Shown piece after piece: positions 25,738 to 34,467 of a stretch of 64,000 bases of DNA (the stretch's first letter is position 1; each line of letters begins with the position of its first letter). The stretch lies in NCBI GenBank assembly GCA_015075635.1, contig JABTUA010000001.1:186001-250000 (forward strand). The letters are read 5' to 3'. Below the pieces are notes generated by a model that was not told where the DNA came from, ran no database searches, and saw nothing but the letters and a program-made list of their open reading frames with translations. Both the position numbers and the translations under genes were made by a program. This DNA comes from Polyangiaceae bacterium. GTDB lineage: Bacteria > Myxococcota_A > Polyangia > Polyangiales > Polyangiaceae.

Positions 25738-26571
25738 TCAGCTCTCCGGCTGCACGCTGCCGATCTTGCTGACGTCGAAGGCGAACGCGCGCTTGCCGTT
25801 CTCGACGATCACCTTGATCGTGTCCTCGTCCACCCGCTGGAACGAGAGCTTCAGCTGCTTGTTCTTGGGGGTGAGCAGGGTGTAGCTGCCGGCCTGGGGC
25901 ACCGGATCGATCCAGCGCATCTGGACGCCGTCGATGGTCAGGTCCCACGCTCCGCGGGGGCTCGTCCAAGAGCGGGTTCCGTCCACCTGGATACCCTCGA
26001 GCACGCCGCCGGCGAGGGGGGTCTGGGTGCGGTCCCCTTCACCCGTCACCGTGAAGCCATCGAGAACTCTGGTCCACTGTACGCTGTGAACGACCTGGCG
26101 GCTCTTGGCCTGGAAGTCCCAGGTCACGTCGGCGGTGCCGTTGAGCTTCACGCGGCCGTTCGACAGGTCCGTCCACTCGTGGTGCACCAGCACCTGGGCC
26201 TGCTCGTTCTTGTCCACGCGGATGCTGTGCGAGCCGCTGAAGGTGTGGCCCTTGTAGGTGCAGCTGCCGGCCTTGGCACCGTAGCTGACGGTCAGGGTGG
26301 CGTCCGCCAGCGTGATCTCGGCGCAGGGCAGCTGCGAAGCGACGAAATCCCGGATTTCCTGGGCCGCGCTCTGCACCGCCTGGCCGATGGTGAAGCTCGT
26401 CGTGATCTCCACGGAGGCCGCCTGAAGGCTCTCGGCCTGCGAAGACAGCGTGGACTCCTCGACCGCCTGCTGGGCCTCGGCCAGGGTCAGGCTCTCCCCG
26501 TCGTCCTTCTTCTTGGGGCAGCCGCTGAGAACCACCGTCAACACCAGGCCCACGAGCGCGCGAGATCGCAT
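25738..26571 (-). CDS. Lipoprotein of unknown function
   Basis: A 277-residue lipoprotein with signal and lipobox VVLSGC (Cys about 18), followed by Pro-Lys-Lys-Lys. Residues about 25-75 are helical (SLTLAEAQQAVEESTLSSQ), and the remainder is beta-rich with alternating Thr/Val and several Trp. It has two Cys (in QLPCAEI and GSCTYKG) that could form a disulfide. The start is fixed by a strong AGGAGG 9 bases upstream. No homologous family is recognised. Its stop is 6 bases from msrB on the other strand. Confidence 0.68.
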   Translation of the reverse strand: MRSRALVGLVLTVVLSGCPKKKDDGESLTLAEAQQAVEESTLSSQAESLQAASVEITTSFTIGQAVQSAAQEIRDFVASQLPCAEITLADATLTVSYGAKAGSCTYKGHTFSGSHSIRVDKNEQAQVLVHHEWTDLSNGRVKLNGTADVTWDFQAKSRQVVHSVQWTRVLDGFTVTGEGDRTQTPLAGGVLEGIQVDGTRSWTSPRGAWDLTIDGVQMRWIDPVPQAGSYTLLTPKNKQLKLSFQRVDEDTIKVIVENGKRAFAFDVSKIGSVQPES

Positions 26572-26771
26572 GACGAATTCCTCCTAGCCTCCCCAGACTA
26601 GCAGCCTCCGTGCCAGGAGTTCAGACTCGGGTCTCTTCCTTTCGCGCCCCGTGATTTTCCGCCACGCCCCGCCTTCGTCGAGGTTGTTGTCGAGACGCAC
26701 TCTGGGAGCGCCACGCGAGAGTCCCCTCCTGACGGGGGGAGTGCGCCGGCCTCGCCGGTGTTCTCGTGGGT

Positions 26772-26803
26772 CTTGGTGTCAGTGGCGGATCGCGACACCC
26801 AAG
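26772..26803 (-). terminator. Hairpin downstream of the CoA-disulfide reductase gene
   Basis: CTTGGTGTC (26772-26780) pairs with GACACCCAAG (26794-26803), giving 9 bp with one bulged C and a 13-base loop. It lies about 48 bases beyond the minus-strand stop at 26851. The surrounding 279-base gap (26572-26850) contains other G/C hairpins, such as CCGGC-CTC-GCCGG just upstream, and no open frame that I believe. No T tract is present. Confidence 0.35.
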
Positions 26804-26850
26804 GGTGCTTCCTTCGGTCGTCTGCTCGTGCCAAGACAGCGGAAGTCGAG

Positions 26851-28488
26851 TCAGACCTGGTGCCGGTAGCTCTCGTAGCCGCCCGGGAGGTTCCGGACCA
26901 CATAGCCCCGCTGGAGCAGCGCGCGGGCGGCGTCGTAGGAGCGCTTGCCGCTCTGGCAATACACCCACAGCTCGCGCTCCGTCGGGATCTCGCCCAAGCG
27001 CCCGCGCAGCTCCGAGAGCGGGATGTTGACCGAGCCGGGCACCGCCCCTCGCGCCACCTCGTCCGGCTCGCGCACATCGAGCAACGTCACGTCCGCGCGA
27101 CCCACGTCGCTCCAGCGCGCCATCGCGACGTCGCCTCGGAGCACGTTGGCCGCGATCATCCCGGCCAGGTTCACCGGATCCTTCGCGGCGCCGAACTGCG
27201 GCGCGTAGCAGAGCTCCGCCTCTTCCAGATCGAACACGCTCGCACCGAGCTGGAGCGCCATGGCGATCACGTCGATGCGCTTCTCCACGTCGCGCTTGCC
27301 GACGGCCTGCGCGCCGAGCACCCGCCCTTCTTTGCGAGAGAACACCAGCTTCAGGTGGATGGGCTCGGCCCCGGGGTAATACGCGACGTGGTTGTTCGGA
27401 TGGAGCCACACCACCTCGGTGTCCTCGCGCCCCGCCAGCCACTTCTCGCTGGCTCCCGTCGCGGCCACGGTGAGACCGAACAGCCCGCAGACCACGGTGC
27501 CCTGCACGCCGCGAAACCGAGCCTCGCGGCCGCACACGTCGTCGGCGGCGATGCGCCCTTGGCGATTGGCGGGACCTGCCAGCGGGATCAGGCGCGGCCG
27601 CTGGGTGACGAAGCAGGTGTCCTCCACCGCGTCGCCCGCCGCCCAGATCCCGGGCACGTTGGTGCGCATATGCGCGTCCACGGCGATGCCGCCGAGCGCT
27701 CCGAGCGCGACACCCGCGCGCGACGCCAGGTCCGTCTCCGGTCGCACGCCCAGGCCCAGGATCACCAGATCGGCCGAGAGCTCCTGGCCGCTGGAGGTCA
27801 CCACGCACAGGCCGTCTGCCCGTTGTTCGATGCGCTCGAGCGCCTGGCCGAGGAGCAGCCCCACTCCGCTCTCGCGCAGGTGGTCCTCCACCGGCCGCGC
27901 CATCTCGGGATCCAGCGGCGGCAAGACCTGCTCGTCGCGCTCGACGACCTCGACCTCGAGCCCGCGTTTCGCCAAGTTCTCCGCCACCTCGAGCCCGACG
28001 AAGCCAGCGCCGACCACCACCGCACGGCGGGCCCGATGCTCGTCGATCCACTCGCGCAGGCGCCGCGTGTCCGGCACGGTGCGCAGCGTGAACACGCCGG
28101 GCAGGTCGATGCCGGTGATGTTCGGCCGGAGCGGCCTGGCGCCCGGCGCCAGCACGAGCGCGTCGTAGCGCTCGACGTACTCCTCCCCGGTCCGCGTGTG
28201 ACGCACGGTGAGCGTGCGCTCCGCCGCGTCGATGGCCACGACCTCGTTGAACACACGCACGTCGATGTCGAAGCGCTGCTTGAAACGCTCCGGCGTCACC
28301 AAGAGCAGCGCGCTCTCGTCGCGGATGACGTCGCCGACGTGGTAGGGCAGCCCGCAGTTCGCGAAGGACACGTGTGGCCCCTTCTCGAACACGACGATCT
28401 CTGCGGACTCGTCCAGGCGTCGCGCGCGCGCGGCGCACGACGCGCCCGCTGCCACTCCCCCCACGATCAGGATGCGTCTCTGGGACAT
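26851..28488 (-). CDS. CoA-disulfide reductase with C-terminal rhodanese domain
   Basis: A 545-residue flavoprotein. The FAD fold opens RRILIVGGVAAGASCAAR (about 4-21), and the redox Cys is C45 in SFANCGLPYHVG, the CoADR/NADH oxidase signature. A second dinucleotide fold is AVVVGAGFVGLEVAENLA. The last 95 residues form a rhodanese domain with the active loop CQSGKRS (Cys about 515). Such fusions reduce CoA disulfides, persulfides or polysulfides with NAD(P)H. The start at 28488 is chosen by the canonical MSQRRILIVGG opening; a longer frame to 28557 is Ala/Pro-rich. The response regulator gene ends 99 bases upstream. Confidence 0.88.
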   Translation of the reverse strand: MSQRRILIVGGVAAGASCAARARRLDESAEIVVFEKGPHVSFANCGLPYHVGDVIRDESALLLVTPERFKQRFDIDVRVFNEVVAIDAAERTLTVRHTRTGEEYVERYDALVLAPGARPLRPNITGIDLPGVFTLRTVPDTRRLREWIDEHRARRAVVVGAGFVGLEVAENLAKRGLEVEVVERDEQVLPPLDPEMARPVEDHLRESGVGLLLGQALERIEQRADGLCVVTSSGQELSADLVILGLGVRPETDLASRAGVALGALGGIAVDAHMRTNVPGIWAAGDAVEDTCFVTQRPRLIPLAGPANRQGRIAADDVCGREARFRGVQGTVVCGLFGLTVAATGASEKWLAGREDTEVVWLHPNNHVAYYPGAEPIHLKLVFSRKEGRVLGAQAVGKRDVEKRIDVIAMALQLGASVFDLEEAELCYAPQFGAAKDPVNLAGMIAANVLRGDVAMARWSDVGRADVTLLDVREPDEVARGAVPGSVNIPLSELRGRLGEIPTERELWVYCQSGKRSYDAARALLQRGYVVRNLPGGYESYRHQV

Positions 28489-28587
28489 GGCGGGCGCAGG
28501 CGTAGCCCGGCCGGGGGCGCTTGTCATGTCGGAGGTGACGGCGGTCAGGGCGGCCATGCCCGATCTCGCCGTGAGGCGGGCGTGTCC

Positions 28588-29988
28588 CTAGGCTCTCGGC
28601 TTTCGCTCCAGCTCGATGCCCAGTCGCTCCATGCGCCGGTAGAGCGCCTGCCGGCTGAGCCCGAGCTCGGCCGCTGCCTTGGAGACCACGCCCCTGGCGG
28701 CCACGAGCGCCGTTTCGATGACCTGACGCTCCGCCTCGGAGAGCGGATCGCGCTCGGCGCTCGGGGGCGCCGGGGTTTCGCTGCTCCTGCCACCGCCGAG
28801 GTCCAGATCCACGGCGCGGAGCAGGTCGGAGCTACGCACCAGGAGCGCGCGCTTCACGCGATTCTCCAGCTCCCGGACGTTGCCGGGAAAATCGTGGGCC
28901 TCCAGCGCCGCGAGAGCGTCTTCGCTCAGCACCGGCAGCGGGCGTCCGTCCTTGGCATCGTGGTGCAGCCGCACGAAGTGCTCCGCGAGCAGGCGGATGT
29001 CCTCGCTGCGCTCGCACAGCGGCGGCACTCTCACCTCGATTACGTTCAGGCGAAAGTACAGATCCTCGCGGAAGCTGCCGGCTGCGATGGCGCGGACCAT
29101 GTCGGTGTTGGTGGCGCTGATCACGCGCACGTCCACCTTGCGAGTGGTGCTGCTGCCCAGACGCTGGAGCTCGCCGTTCTGGAGCACCCGGAGCAGCTTG
29201 GCTTGCCCGGCCAGCGAGAGCGTGCCGATCTCGTCCAGGAACAGCGTGCCGCCGTGCGCCGCCTCGAACACGCCCGTGCGCGCCTTCTGGGCACCGGTGT
29301 AGGCGCCCGCTTCCGCGCCGAACAGCTCGGCCTCGAGCAGCGTGTCAGGCAGCGCGCCGACGTTGACCTTCAGGAGCGGCTGCCCGCGGCGGGACGAGTT
29401 GGCGTGGACGATCTCGGCGAGCTTCTCCTTGCCGGAGCCGTTGGGTCCGGTGATCAGCACCGGCACGTCGGCGCGCGCGACCTGAGTCGCGAGCGAGACG
29501 GCCGTCTGCATGCCCGCGCTCTGGTACACGAGCCCGCACAGGTCGTAGCGCTGCGAGAGCGCGGTACGCTGTCGATCGGCCTGGTGCCTGAGCCTGGTGT
29601 TCTCCTGCCGCGCGGCGCGCAGCCGAAGCAGGTTCTGAACGGTCACGACCAGCTTGGTGTCGTCCCAAGGCTTGGCGACGTAGTCGGCAGCGCCCTCCTT
29701 GACCAGCTTCACGGCGGTCTCCAGCGAGGTCCACGCCGTCATCAGCACGACGGGCAGATCCGCGTCGAGAGCGTGGATCTCCCGGAACAGCGCGATGCCC
29801 TCGTCGCCGCTGGTGGTGTTCAGCGAGAAGTTCATGTCCTGAACGACCACTCCCACGTCCGCCTCGCGCACCGCACGGAGCGCGTCCGCGGCTGACGCCA
29901 CGGCGATCACGCCGAGCCCGTGGAGCTCGAACAGGAGCGAGAGCGCGATGCGAACTGGCTCCTGGTCGTCGACGACGAGGACCTTCAT
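28588..29988 (-). CDS. NtrC-type response regulator (receiver, sigma-54 AAA+, Fis HTH)
   Basis: A 466-residue two-component activator. The receiver domain covers residues 1-118 with the acidic pair D7/D8, phospho-acceptor D51 (in VVVQDMNFS), T84 and K106. The AAA+ domain has GPNGSGKE (181-188), the sigma-54 contact loop GAYTGA (228-233) and GGTLFLDE (246-253). The last 45 residues are a Fis-type HTH ([20 protein letters not shown]). The start at 29988 has an AAAGGA upstream. It is divergent from the RND efflux/histidine kinase operon. That operon has a sigma-54 promoter and dyad sites, so this is the likely activator. Confidence 0.9.
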   Translation of the reverse strand: MKVLVVDDQEPVRIALSLLFELHGLGVIAVASAADALRAVREADVGVVVQDMNFSLNTTSGDEGIALFREIHALDADLPVVLMTAWTSLETAVKLVKEGAADYVAKPWDDTKLVVTVQNLLRLRAARQENTRLRHQADRQRTALSQRYDLCGLVYQSAGMQTAVSLATQVARADVPVLITGPNGSGKEKLAEIVHANSSRRGQPLLKVNVGALPDTLLEAELFGAEAGAYTGAQKARTGVFEAAHGGTLFLDEIGTLSLAGQAKLLRVLQNGELQRLGSSTTRKVDVRVISATNTDMVRAIAAGSFREDLYFRLNVIEVRVPPLCERSEDIRLLAEHFVRLHHDAKDGRPLPVLSEDALAALEAHDFPGNVRELENRVKRALLVRSSDLLRAVDLDLGGGRSSETPAPPSAERDPLSEAERQVIETALVAARGVVSKAAAELGLSRQALYRRMERLGIELERKPRA

Positions 29989-30076
29989 CCGCGTCCTTTC
30001 TAGCATGGCTCGCTTTCTTTCTCGTCGAGGCCGAAGCGCATACTCGACGCACCTACACGCGGCGTGCCAAGCGAGA

Positions 30077-30160
30077 GTCCGCGGGATCGCCGCGCGGCGC
30101 CCCGGACAGGTGTCCGCGAGCCGGACGAGCGTCCGCGAGAGTGGCGCGGACACGCGGTGT
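30077..30160 (+). promoter_or_regulatory. Upstream activator-binding dyads for the RND efflux operon
   Basis: Two near-identical 17-base units, GGACAGGTGTCCGCGAG (30104-30120) and GGACGAGCGTCCGCGAG (30123-30139), each contain a dyad GGAC(A/G)-NN-(T/C)GTCC. They repeat every 19 bases. A third GTCCGCG block lies at 30077-30083, and an inverted copy CGCGGACA at 30145-30152. The array is 50-130 bases before the predicted sigma-54 start at about 30205, the usual place for enhancer sites. The receiver-AAA-Fis protein encoded next door is the natural ligand, by inference. Confidence 0.55.
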
Positions 30161-30178
30161 TTTTGGCTGAATCAGCGC

Positions 30179-30194
30179 TGGCCCAACCCGTGCA
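30179..30194 (+). promoter_or_regulatory. Sigma-54 type promoter of the RND efflux operon
   Basis: TGGCCC-AACCC-GTGCA has GG at 30180-30181 and GC at 30192-30193, exactly 12 apart, close to the consensus TGGCAC-N5-TTGCA. The predicted start is near 30205, only two bases before the ATG at 30207. No Shine-Dalgarno sequence precedes that ATG, so the message may be nearly leaderless. Confidence 0.6.
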
Positions 30195-30206
30195 ATTACG
30201 CGCGGC

Positions 30207-31268
30207 ATGACGAGAGAACGTCCCATCGCCCTGGCCCTCTTGCTCAGCGCCGTGGCCTGCGCCCGGGCCGAGGCGGCCCCCTCCGCCGGGGAGAGCCCAG
30301 AGGCCGTGGCCGTCACCACCACCCTGGTGACCGAGCAGAGCTTCGCCAAGACCACGCTCCTGTCTGGCTCGCTGCTCGCGAACCAGCGCGCCGAGATCGC
30401 CGCCGATACCGCGGGCAAGGTGCTGAAGACCTACGTCGAGCGCGGCGACGTCGTGGCCAAGGGTGCGCTGCTCGCCAGGCTCGACTCGCGCGAGAACGCG
30501 ATGCACGCGGCGGAGGCCAGCGCCGCCGCCGAGGCCGCCCTCACCCAAGAGCAGCACCAGAAGCTCGAGTGTCAGCGCTCCGAGAAGCTCCTGGCGCAGA
30601 AGGTGATCAGCCGGGCCGAATACGATCGGCAGAAAGCCAGTTGCGACTCGAGCGCGGCGGCCACGCGGGCCGCCAAGGCGCGGGCCGCGCGCGCCGGAAA
30701 GGAGGTGGGCGACTCCAGCATCCGGGCGCCGTTCGCCGGCATCGTCGTGGAGCGCTCGGTCGCGGCCGGCGAGCTCGTGGTCCCCGGCAGGCGCATCGCC
30801 GTGCTGGTGCAGCGCGATCCGCTGCGGGTGGAGCTGGCGGTGCCGGAGGCCGCGGTGACCAAGATCGGAAAGGGACAGGCCGTCTGGTTCAGCGTCGCGC
30901 CGCTTCCGGCCGAGCGCTTTCGAGCCGAGGTGCGCTACGTGGGCCCCGTCCTCGATCAGAAGAGCCGAAACCTGATCGTCGAGGCCCTCGTCGAGAGCGA
31001 TGACGCGCGGCTCTTGCCCGGCATGTTCGCCACGGCGCGCTTGCCGGTGGGCGAGCAGCGCTGGGCGAGCATCCCGGCCACGGCGGTGACCGGCAGGAGC
31101 GAAAGCCCCCGGGTGTTCGTGGTGCAGAACGGGAAGCTCCAGGAACGCTTGGTGCAACTCGGGGAGCGCGACGGGGATCGGGTGGCAGTGCTGAAGGGCC
31201 TCGCGCGGGGCGAGCGCATCGTGGCGGCGCCGGTCCCGGGCCTGGCGGACGGCACGCGGGTCGAGTGA
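30207..31268 (+). CDS. RND efflux adaptor (HlyD/MexA family), lipoprotein
   Basis: A 353-residue periplasmic membrane-fusion protein. The N-terminal signal ends in a lipobox-like SAVAC (Cys about 18), so it is probably anchored to the inner membrane. The paired biotinyl-lipoyl halves are visible around GSLLANQRAEIAADTAGKVL and SIRAPFAGIVVERSVAAGEL, with a helical hairpin between (about 95-165). The C-terminal beta-barrel and ASIPATAVTG segment complete the family layout. It would link the RND pump to an outer-membrane channel; none is encoded here. The pump gene follows after 13 bases. It is preceded by a sigma-54 promoter. Confidence 0.86.
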   Translation: MTRERPIALALLLSAVACARAEAAPSAGESPEAVAVTTTLVTEQSFAKTTLLSGSLLANQRAEIAADTAGKVLKTYVERGDVVAKGALLARLDSRENAMHAAEASAAAEAALTQEQHQKLECQRSEKLLAQKVISRAEYDRQKASCDSSAAATRAAKARAARAGKEVGDSSIRAPFAGIVVERSVAAGELVVPGRRIAVLVQRDPLRVELAVPEAAVTKIGKGQAVWFSVAPLPAERFRAEVRYVGPVLDQKSRNLIVEALVESDDARLLPGMFATARLPVGEQRWASIPATAVTGRSESPRVFVVQNGKLQERLVQLGERDGDRVAVLKGLARGERIVAAPVPGLADGTRVE

Positions 31269-31281
31269 GGAGGAGGACGCG

Positions 31282-34200
31282 ATGCAGTGGCTCTCGAACG
31301 TCAGCGTGCGGCGCCCGGTGTTCGCCACCGTGCTGGTATTGGTGATCGCGGTGCTGGGCACCGCCGGTTACTTCCAGCTCGGCGTGGACCGCTTCCCCAA
31401 GGTGGATTTCCCGACGGTGGTGGTGGTGACGCGCCTGCCCGGCGCGGCGCCCGCGGAGATCGAGACCGAGGTCAGCGACAAGCTCGAAGAGGCCGTGAAC
31501 ACCATCAGCGGCATCGACGAGCTGCGCTCGATCTCGAGCGAAGGGGTCTCGCAGGTCATCGTGACCTTCGTGCTGGAGAAGGACGTGGACGTCGCCGCGC
31601 AGGAGGTCCGCGAGCGCGTTAACACCGCGCTCGGGAACCTGCCCAGCGGCACCGAGGCCCCGGTGGTGATGAAGTTCGACGCCGACGCGACCCCCGTGCT
31701 CTACGTCGCAGTCAACGCGCCGGCGCCGCTCGGCGAGATCACCGAGGTCGCTGACAAGACCGTGCGCCGCCGCATCGAGAGCGTACGGGGCGTGGGCCAG
31801 GTGAACGTGCTCGGCGGCACCAAGCGACAGGTCAACGTGGTGCTGGACGCCGAACGGCTGCGCGCCCACGGCCTCACCGCAATCGACGTGCAACGCGCCA
31901 TCTCCGGCGGCAACCTGACCGTGCCCGGCGGCCGCATCGAGGCCGGCCCGGACCAGAAGGTGCTGCGCGTCCGCGGCCGAGTGCAGAGCCCGGCGGAGGT
32001 CGCTGAGCTGGTGCTGCGCGACCAAGGCGGTCAGCGCGTCACGGTCGGTGACGTCGCCAAGGTCGAGGACGGCGTCGAGAGCGCGGAGACCGCGGCGCTC
32101 CGCGACGGCAAGCCCGCCGTCTTGCTGTCGATCCGCAAGCAGTCGGGCGAGAACAGCGTGGCGATGGCGGACGAGGTGCGCGCGCGGCTGGACGAGATCC
32201 GCCCGGGTCTGCCCGCCGGCTACGGCCTGGAGGTCATCCGCGACAACACCGCCACCATCCGGGCCAGCGTCGGCGCGGTCAAGGAGCACCTCCTGCTCGG
32301 CGCGCTGTTCGCCGGCGCGGTGGTGTTGATCTTCCTGGGCAGCGTGCGAAGCACCCTGATCGCCGCGGTGGCGATCCCGGTGTCCATCGTCGGCACCTTC
32401 GCGCTGATGTGGTGGCAGGGCTTCTCGCTGGACACCATCACGCTCCTGGCGCTGGCCCTGGCGGTGGGCATCGTGATCGACGACGCCATCGTCGTGCTCG
32501 AGAACATCCACCGCCACATCCAGGAGAAGCAGCTCTCGCCGGTGAAGGCGGCGGTGGTCGCCACCAAGGAGATCGGCCTGGCCGTGCTGGCGACCACGCT
32601 CTCGCTGGTCGCCGTCTTCCTGCCGGTGGCGTTCATGAGCGGCATCGTCGGGCGGTTCCTGAAGAGCTTCGGCCTGACCATGGCCTTCTCCATCATGGTC
32701 AGCATGCTGGTGAGCTTCACGCTCACGCCCATGCTGTCGTCGCGCTGGCTCGGCCGCGCGCGGCCCCACGCCGCCGGCCGAGGGGCGAAGCAGCCCGTGC
32801 TCGAGCGGATCGTCGACACGCTCTACGCTCCCGTCGAGCGGGCCTACGTGCGGCTCTTGTCCTGGGTCATGCGCCGGCGCTGGGTGGTGGTGGCAGCGTC
32901 GCTCGTGACGCTCGCGAGCACCGTACCGCTGTTGGCCAAGGTGCCGAAGGGCTTCTTGCCGCGCAGCGACGACGCACAGTTCGAGGTGAACGTCCGCGCG
33001 CCCGAGGGTCAGAGCCTGGAGGCCACCGCTCTCACCGCGGAGCGCATCGCGCGACAGGTGCGCGAGCTGCCCCACGTGACCTCCACTGTGGTGACGATCG
33101 GCGACTCCAACGACAAGACTCCGAACCTGGCCAAGGTCTTCGTCAAGCTGACCGACCCGGAGACCCGCGAGCTGTCGCAGGACGAGCTGATGGCGATGGC
33201 CCGCCGCGAGATCGTGCCGAACCAGCCGAAGGACCTGCGCATCGACGTCTCCGACGTGCCGATGTTCGCCGGCGGCGGCGCTTGGGCAGCCATCCAGTAC
33301 GAGATCAGCGGGCCGGACCTGGCGGAGCTCGAGCGCCTGAGCGCGCAGATCGTGGCACGCGTGAAGAAGGTCCCTGGAGCGGTGGACGTGACCAGCACCC
33401 ACGTCACCGGCAAGCCGGAGCTCGCGCTTCGCGTGGACCGCAGCAAGGCGGCGGACCTGGGCGTGTCGGTGGCGGACGTCGCCGCGACGCTGCGGCTATT
33501 CGTCGGCGGGCAGGAGGTCTCCAGCTACGAGGAGGATGGCCAGACCTACGGCGTCTTCGTGCGCGGCGTCCCGATCCAGCGTGCCGACCTCGATGGGCTG
33601 TCGCAGCTCGGCGTGCCCTCCTCGAAGCTCGGCAACGTGCCGCTCCTCGACGTGGTGGAGAGCAGCGACGGCGCCGGCCCCGCCTCGATCACGCGCCTGA
33701 ACCGCAAGCGTCAGGTGATGTTCCTGGCGAACCTGGCCCCGGGCGCCGCGCAGAGCGAGGTGATGGCGGGCGTGGAGGCCGAGATCGCTGCGCTCGACCT
33801 GCCGCCCGAGTACAAGGTCGCCGCGGTGGGTCAGTCCCGCGAGATGCAGCGCACGGCACAGGGCTTCCTGGTGGCCTTCCTGCTCTCGTTCGTCTTCATG
33901 TACCTGGTGTTGGCGGCACAGTTCGAGTCCTGGCTCCACCCCATCACCATCCTCCTGGCGCTGCCGCTCACCTTGCCCTTCGCGCTGGTGTCGCTCCTGC
34001 TCTTCCGGCAAGCCCTCGACATCTACTCGATGTTGGGGCTCTTGGTGCTGTTCGGCGTGGTGAAGAAGAACTCGATCCTCCAGATCGACCACACGAACCA
34101 GCTGCGCAGGGAGGGGAAAGATCGGCTCGAAGCCATCCTGGTCGCCAACCGCGACCGCCTCAGGCCCATCCTGATGACCACCCTGGCCTTCGTCGCGGGC

Positions 34201-34467
34201 ATGTTGCCTCTGGCCTTCTCGACCGGCATCGGCGCCGGCATGAACCGCGCGACCGCCGGCGTGATCGTGGGCGGCCAGGTGCTCTCGCTCCTGCTTACGC
34301 TGCTCGCCACGCCGGTCGCCTACTCGCTCCTGGACGACCTCTCGGCCTGGCTGCGCCGGCGCTTCGCCGCCTCGCCGGAGCGCGCGGAGCGCGAACGCGA
34401 GCTCGCCGAGCTCGAGCGCGAGATGGAAACCGGCACCGCCCCCGTCCTATCCTCCCCCACGCCATGA
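31282..34467 (+). CDS. RND efflux pump, AcrB/HAE1 family
   Basis: A 1061-residue inner-membrane proton-driven exporter. It begins with the standard VRRPVFATVLVLVIAVLG membrane segment and has two large periplasmic loops and twelve predicted transmembrane helices. The proton-relay Asp pair is in AVGIVIDDAIVVLENIHRH (TM4), and the matching Lys is in VLFGVVKKNSILQIDHTN (TM10). The subgroup is hydrophobe/amphiphile exporters, so drugs, lipids or natural products are possible cargo, not heavy metals. The start at 31282 follows AGGAGGA. Its stop overlaps the histidine kinase start by ATGA, which ties transport and sensing together. Confidence 0.93.
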   Translation: MQWLSNVSVRRPVFATVLVLVIAVLGTAGYFQLGVDRFPKVDFPTVVVVTRLPGAAPAEIETEVSDKLEEAVNTISGIDELRSISSEGVSQVIVTFVLEKDVDVAAQEVRERVNTALGNLPSGTEAPVVMKFDADATPVLYVAVNAPAPLGEITEVADKTVRRRIESVRGVGQVNVLGGTKRQVNVVLDAERLRAHGLTAIDVQRAISGGNLTVPGGRIEAGPDQKVLRVRGRVQSPAEVAELVLRDQGGQRVTVGDVAKVEDGVESAETAALRDGKPAVLLSIRKQSGENSVAMADEVRARLDEIRPGLPAGYGLEVIRDNTATIRASVGAVKEHLLLGALFAGAVVLIFLGSVRSTLIAAVAIPVSIVGTFALMWWQGFSLDTITLLALALAVGIVIDDAIVVLENIHRHIQEKQLSPVKAAVVATKEIGLAVLATTLSLVAVFLPVAFMSGIVGRFLKSFGLTMAFSIMVSMLVSFTLTPMLSSRWLGRARPHAAGRGAKQPVLERIVDTLYAPVERAYVRLLSWVMRRRWVVVAASLVTLASTVPLLAKVPKGFLPRSDDAQFEVNVRAPEGQSLEATALTAERIARQVRELPHVTSTVVTIGDSNDKTPNLAKVFVKLTDPETRELSQDELMAMARREIVPNQPKDLRIDVSDVPMFAGGGAWAAIQYEISGPDLAELERLSAQIVARVKKVPGAVDVTSTHVTGKPELALRVDRSKAADLGVSVADVAATLRLFVGGQEVSSYEEDGQTYGVFVRGVPIQRADLDGLSQLGVPSSKLGNVPLLDVVESSDGAGPASITRLNRKRQVMFLANLAPGAAQSEVMAGVEAEIAALDLPPEYKVAAVGQSREMQRTAQGFLVAFLLSFVFMYLVLAAQFESWLHPITILLALPLTLPFALVSLLLFRQALDIYSMLGLLVLFGVVKKNSILQIDHTNQLRREGKDRLEAILVANRDRLRPILMTTLAFVAGMLPLAFSTGIGAGMNRATAGVIVGGQVLSLLLTLLATPVAYSLLDDLSAWLRRRFAASPERAERERELAELEREMETGTAPVLSSPTP

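Noticed and set aside
26758..29895. A 1045-codon open frame on the plus strand
   Set aside because: It is antisense to the CoA-disulfide reductase and the response regulator, both with complete family motifs; the translation is low-complexity.
30889..33402. An 837-codon minus-strand frame across the RND adaptor and pump
   Set aside because: The pump has complete family features on the other strand. The reverse translation is Arg/Asp/His/Gly-rich and crosses two genes.
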